Positions 17,928 to 20,407 of a stretch of 20,407 nt of DNA are shown piece after piece. The stretch lies in assembly GCA_002633005.1 (NCBI GenBank), contig NMRA01001301.1:1-20407 (forward strand). Reading direction: 5' to 3'. Position 1 is the stretch's first letter; every line of letters begins with the position of its first letter. Under the pieces are notes generated by a model. That model worked only from the letters and a program-made list of their open reading frames with translations, searched no databases and was not told where the DNA came from. The translations under genes and the position numbers were made by a program. The DNA is from Phoronis australis. Taxonomy: Eukaryota; Phoronida; Phoronidae.

Positions 17928-18034
17928 CAGAAACGTGAGGTCAGAGCTATCGTTACGTAGTTGCTTGAATATACCGAGGGGGTTCTTCTTAGAGAGCTCA
18001 AACCCGGATAGAATTGATGAGAAGCTGCTAAAGT
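17928..18034 (-). CDS. MAM domain, first exon
   Basis: The acceptor is tgtctttcag and the donor is GTAAGT. The exon is read in phase 1 from the EGF exon. The peptide DFSSFSSILSGFELSKKNPL, then GIFKQLRNDSSDLTFL, fits the MAM opening (FE, ten residues, F-x-Q, then D-x-x-D-W/F). The two cysteines normally flanking this stretch are missing (SGFE for CDFE, LGIF for LCGF). An alternative frame is open across the whole exon and upstream from an ATG at about 18168, but it has no domain likeness. Confidence 0.65.
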
Positions 18035-18616
18035 CTGAAAGACAATTTCATTTCCCCTACATACCACGCAAACCCCCGAGTCAAGAAACGCGTAAGAATA
18101 CTCTCTGACGCACGAGTGACAGAAGGGGCTGCGTTCTGCAGAATAAAGACCCTTGCAAGGAAGCGCCATTGTGATCAAGTGCTTTAATTCGTTGTAATGC
18201 AAGCCAAAATTCTAGAAGATTTGTGTGAATATTGCATTTTTGTAAACCTCTTGAGTCTGCCTAACGAATCTCAGGTGGACCTCTCTATGTCGTGCGATTT
18301 ACGGTCAACATCCTTGTTGATTGCTTTTGCGCATACATAGAGGTTTGACAAACAAAAATCTAGTCACGTGCAATGAAAAGAAAACCAAATCAAGAGTGAC
18401 ATAAACAAAAATCTACTTCTCGTCTGAAAGCTTAATCAAAAAATTTTCCCATACTGGTGTACTCTAGGACTGACATGCATCTATTACTGTAGTTTGACAT
18501 GCGTGTAAGATCGAGACTTCTTCCGAAATACTGTATTTTGAATCTCCATGTCAGCAACAGAAAGTAGTGGTTTGGGCGATTTCTATTCTCGCTATCAGTA
18601 TATCTCAAATACTTAC

Positions 18617-18733
18617 CTATGACGTCACACGTGTCACCCTTCTGTCCCGTTGGACACACGCACGTGCAGGTGGAGGAAGAAGACGAATAGTCAGAATAGT
18701 CCACGTGGAAACATGGTCTAGAATCACAAGGGT
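18617..18733 (-). CDS. EGF-like domain exon (exon 1 of those visible)
   Basis: The acceptor is gcgtttatag before 18733 and the donor is GTAAGT after 18617. The exon is phase 1-1, as is common for EGF exons. It encodes PCDSRPCFHVDYSDYSSSSS, then TCTCVCPTGQKGDTCDVI, with six cysteines spaced C-x4-C-x14-C-x-C-x-C-x8-C and the terminal CxCPxGxxGxxC signature. The long serine/tyrosine loop between Cys 2 and Cys 3 and the closely packed CTCVC resemble EGF domains of astacin-type metalloproteases, which I infer from memory. Sequence of this exon is intact. Confidence 0.85.
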   Translation of the reverse strand, partial: TLVILDHVSTWTILTIRLLPPPARACVQRDRRVTRVTS

Positions 18734-18739
18734 CTATAA

Positions 18740-20360
18740 ACGCATAAAAGATTTCCTATAACTGGCGTCGGATTAAATGCCTTCAGATCCTATGCAGCAC
18801 GAATGTTTTTAAGAGGAAATGGAAGAACATGAACAACTGAAGAGGCAAAAAGCGATATTACATTTATCAACTTTTGTCGTATAATTTATATCGATTGCGA
18901 ATAAAATCACTTTCATCGATTGTTTTAAATGAAAAACGAGTGTATGACACTAAAACATGATATTGTTCCAAAAATATTTTCGATTATTCCTTTTTCTATT
19001 CCCACCAATAGGTTTTTCTTTAAATTTTACCACAGAGTTTAAGGTAAAAAACCACAAGGACGACTGACATGTGGTGGATAAGCAAGCATAAAACCTGCCG
19101 TCGCAAAATGTGTTACATTACCAGCAATACGTAAACTAGGTCATCCGCCAGGTTCTCTGCATAAACTAGGTCATCGCTTATGGACCAGTTAGCGTTTCAC
19201 ACTCCGCGTGTCTACTTGAGAGAAGCACCAGGAAGGTTGTTCCATATTTTCTAGCCCAAAATTACCAAAGTTCAAATAAATTCCGTTAAAAAGAAAAGAC
19301 AAAACATATCATTACGGATGTCTGGCCAATACCAACAGTCACCACTTGTACATAAGCTATTCAAAGCTGTCCTTCACTCGTTGCCTTAACTCGCAGTACC
19401 TCAAAATCGACTAGTTTTTTCGCAATGCAAAAATACAATTCTCATAAAATCAACTTGTAATGACTCCTTTGAATTTTAAACCATGCCCGAAGTACTCGGA
19501 CACAAATTAATAGGTTCAAAGGTTTTTTTTCTCTGAAGCGGATCGTAAACAGCTCAGGTGATTTTTCCTGACATTTGCTACTTTGGTTTGGCCGAGTGCC
19601 TAATTTTAGCTCCCATAGGCCGGTCAAAAGCCAATTTCTGCTGTACGCACGACTAAGAGCATTCGAATCAAACTGTTATATATAAAGCAAACGTTTATTA
19701 GTATACTGGTGTGAAAAGTATCAGTGATTTAACCAAAAACACTGATGATAGTCTATGATAAAATAAACTGATATCAAAAGGACAAAATAGGCAATTTTCG
19801 GCCACCCCATGTTAAATACAAAATTTTTTCTAATTTTTTTCAAACTCCTACATTTCAATCTTGATTATACTGACATCTGTTGGGTCTACCGGCAACTAAC
19901 CGCACATGAAAGGCTTGGTCGAAAATTATCGTTTTCTCACATGCACTTCGGCTTTTCAGCGAAGCGACAAAATAAGCCGAAACATTGGCCATACCATGTT
20001 AAACATATATTGGCCACGTTTTTAATAAAATACTTATTTATGTTATGTGCTAACAGCAAATGTGATTGGTTCATAAATAAGATCCCCACGCTGTTTTTTG
20101 CGACTTCAATGTATCCTGGAGGGGGATGACTGAGTGATATTCTTGCATGCGCAGTTCACGGTCTCAATATTGCTGGTAATGTAGTGTTTTTGTTTCATTT
20201 AGTTTAGTCTTCGTGCTTCATAACTTTCTATTTTTGTTGATCACCACTCTCTTTGAGCAGAAGGTGAGTGATACTTCTTATTCCTAGATCTGTTTGTTTG
20301 TCAGCACAGTGCATCCTTTAGTTTTTCATCTGATTTTGATGGTTAATTCGTGTTTCTCTA
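18740..20360. other. No gene seen; upstream exons of the EGF–MAM gene not found
   Basis: Minus-strand frames (for example 19442-19627) and a 106-codon plus-strand frame (19809-20129) show no domain or signal peptide. A small duplication TAAACTAGGTCATC occurs at 19132-19145 and 19162-19175. If the EGF–MAM gene is real, its 5' exons lie beyond the window. Confidence 0.5.
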
Positions 20361-20365
20361 GTCTC

Positions 20366-20368
<3 letters not shown>

Positions 20369-20407
<39 letters not shown>
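20369..20407. repeat. (CT)n microsatellite at window end
   Basis: At least 19 uninterrupted CT units run into the window edge; flanking GTCTCTCA shows it begins imperfectly. Confidence 0.97.

Larger units (their letters stand above)
16587..18733 (-). pseudogene. EGF–MAM domain protein gene, partial and frame-broken (exons 18733-18617, 18034-17928, 17549-17421, 16799-16587)
   Basis: Four minus-strand exons with good GT–AG borders encode an EGF-like domain followed by a MAM domain, an arrangement of secreted or cell-surface animal proteins such as matrix proteins and astacin-type metalloproteases. Exons 1 to 2 join in phase 1 and exons 2 to 3 in phase 0, giving FELSKKNPLGIFKQLRNDSS, then DLTFLDGRSNSRHTGPASQP, an evident MAM beginning. 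After that Pro the MAM reading continues one frame off (EGNTYLYYDGSWPNPPSSTA), and the actual frame hits TGA at 17429-17427. The next junction is also out of phase for the MAM frame. The usual MAM cysteines near the start are absent. No signal peptide, start codon or end of domain is in view. Either a decaying gene or an indel in the assembly explains this; a missed small exon could explain the second mismatch only. Confidence 0.65.

Noticed and set aside
17924-18202. A 92-codon minus-strand ORF with an ATG in good context and a Cys-rich start (HSCVREYSYAFLDSGVCVVC)
   Set aside because: It uses the MAM exon 17928-18034 in a frame without MAM likeness. The EGF exon joins that exon in a different frame that does match MAM. 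It remains a weak alternative because it would splice openly to an internal acceptor near 17521.
19809-20129. A 106-codon plus-strand ORF
   Set aside because: F/L/K-rich residues as expected of AT-rich DNA; no domain or signal peptide and no supporting context.
1-20407. CRISPR arrays, bacterial operons, reverse transcriptase or transposase genes
   Set aside because: No regular spacer array, no ribosome binding sites or dense genes, and no RT or DDE motif in any frame I read.

Overview
This window is eukaryotic. The genes are split into short exons with GT–AG introns, spacing is wide and AT-rich, there are many short dispersed and tandem repeats, and the domain types (FAM111-like protease, EGF, MAM, C-type lectin-like) are animal ones. 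The best guess is a marine invertebrate, perhaps an anthozoan cnidarian. I cannot fix the taxon from sequence alone.

Layout. Bases 1-811 hold AT-rich repeats. From 812 to 4128 (+) lie three phase-compatible exons of the C-terminal protease domain of a FAM111-like serine protease, followed by a poly(A) signal. The N-terminus and catalytic His exon are not visible. From 4.2 to 10.7 kb I see no convincing gene. This stretch is filled with dispersed repeats, notably a GC-rich palindromic element built on GCCGACCGGTCGGC-like units (three copies) and a 51-58 bp minisatellite. At 10.77-10.95 kb a C-type-lectin-like segment is preserved without a full domain. At 11.92-12.61 kb a run of coding-like segments in alternating frames looks like a decayed gene piece, possibly the N-terminal part of another FAM111-like gene. 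Between 13.05 and 14.16 kb are several short CpG-rich coding-like ORFs that I do not recognise.

From 18733 down to 16587 on the minus strand lie four exons encoding an EGF-like domain followed by a MAM domain. The MAM reading frame breaks inside its second exon (one base out of frame, then a TGA), and the next junction does not match in phase. The gene is therefore either a pseudogene or carries a sequencing/assembly indel. From 18.74 kb to the end there is no recognisable gene, and the window ends in a (CT)n microsatellite.

The two recognisable genes face each other from opposite ends of the window and share no obvious pathway. FAM111 proteins are intracellular proteases; EGF–MAM proteins are secreted or on the cell surface. 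The main interest is an invertebrate FAM111-like gene with apparent decayed relatives nearby, and an unusual palindromic repeat family. I did not find a clearly new multi-gene system.
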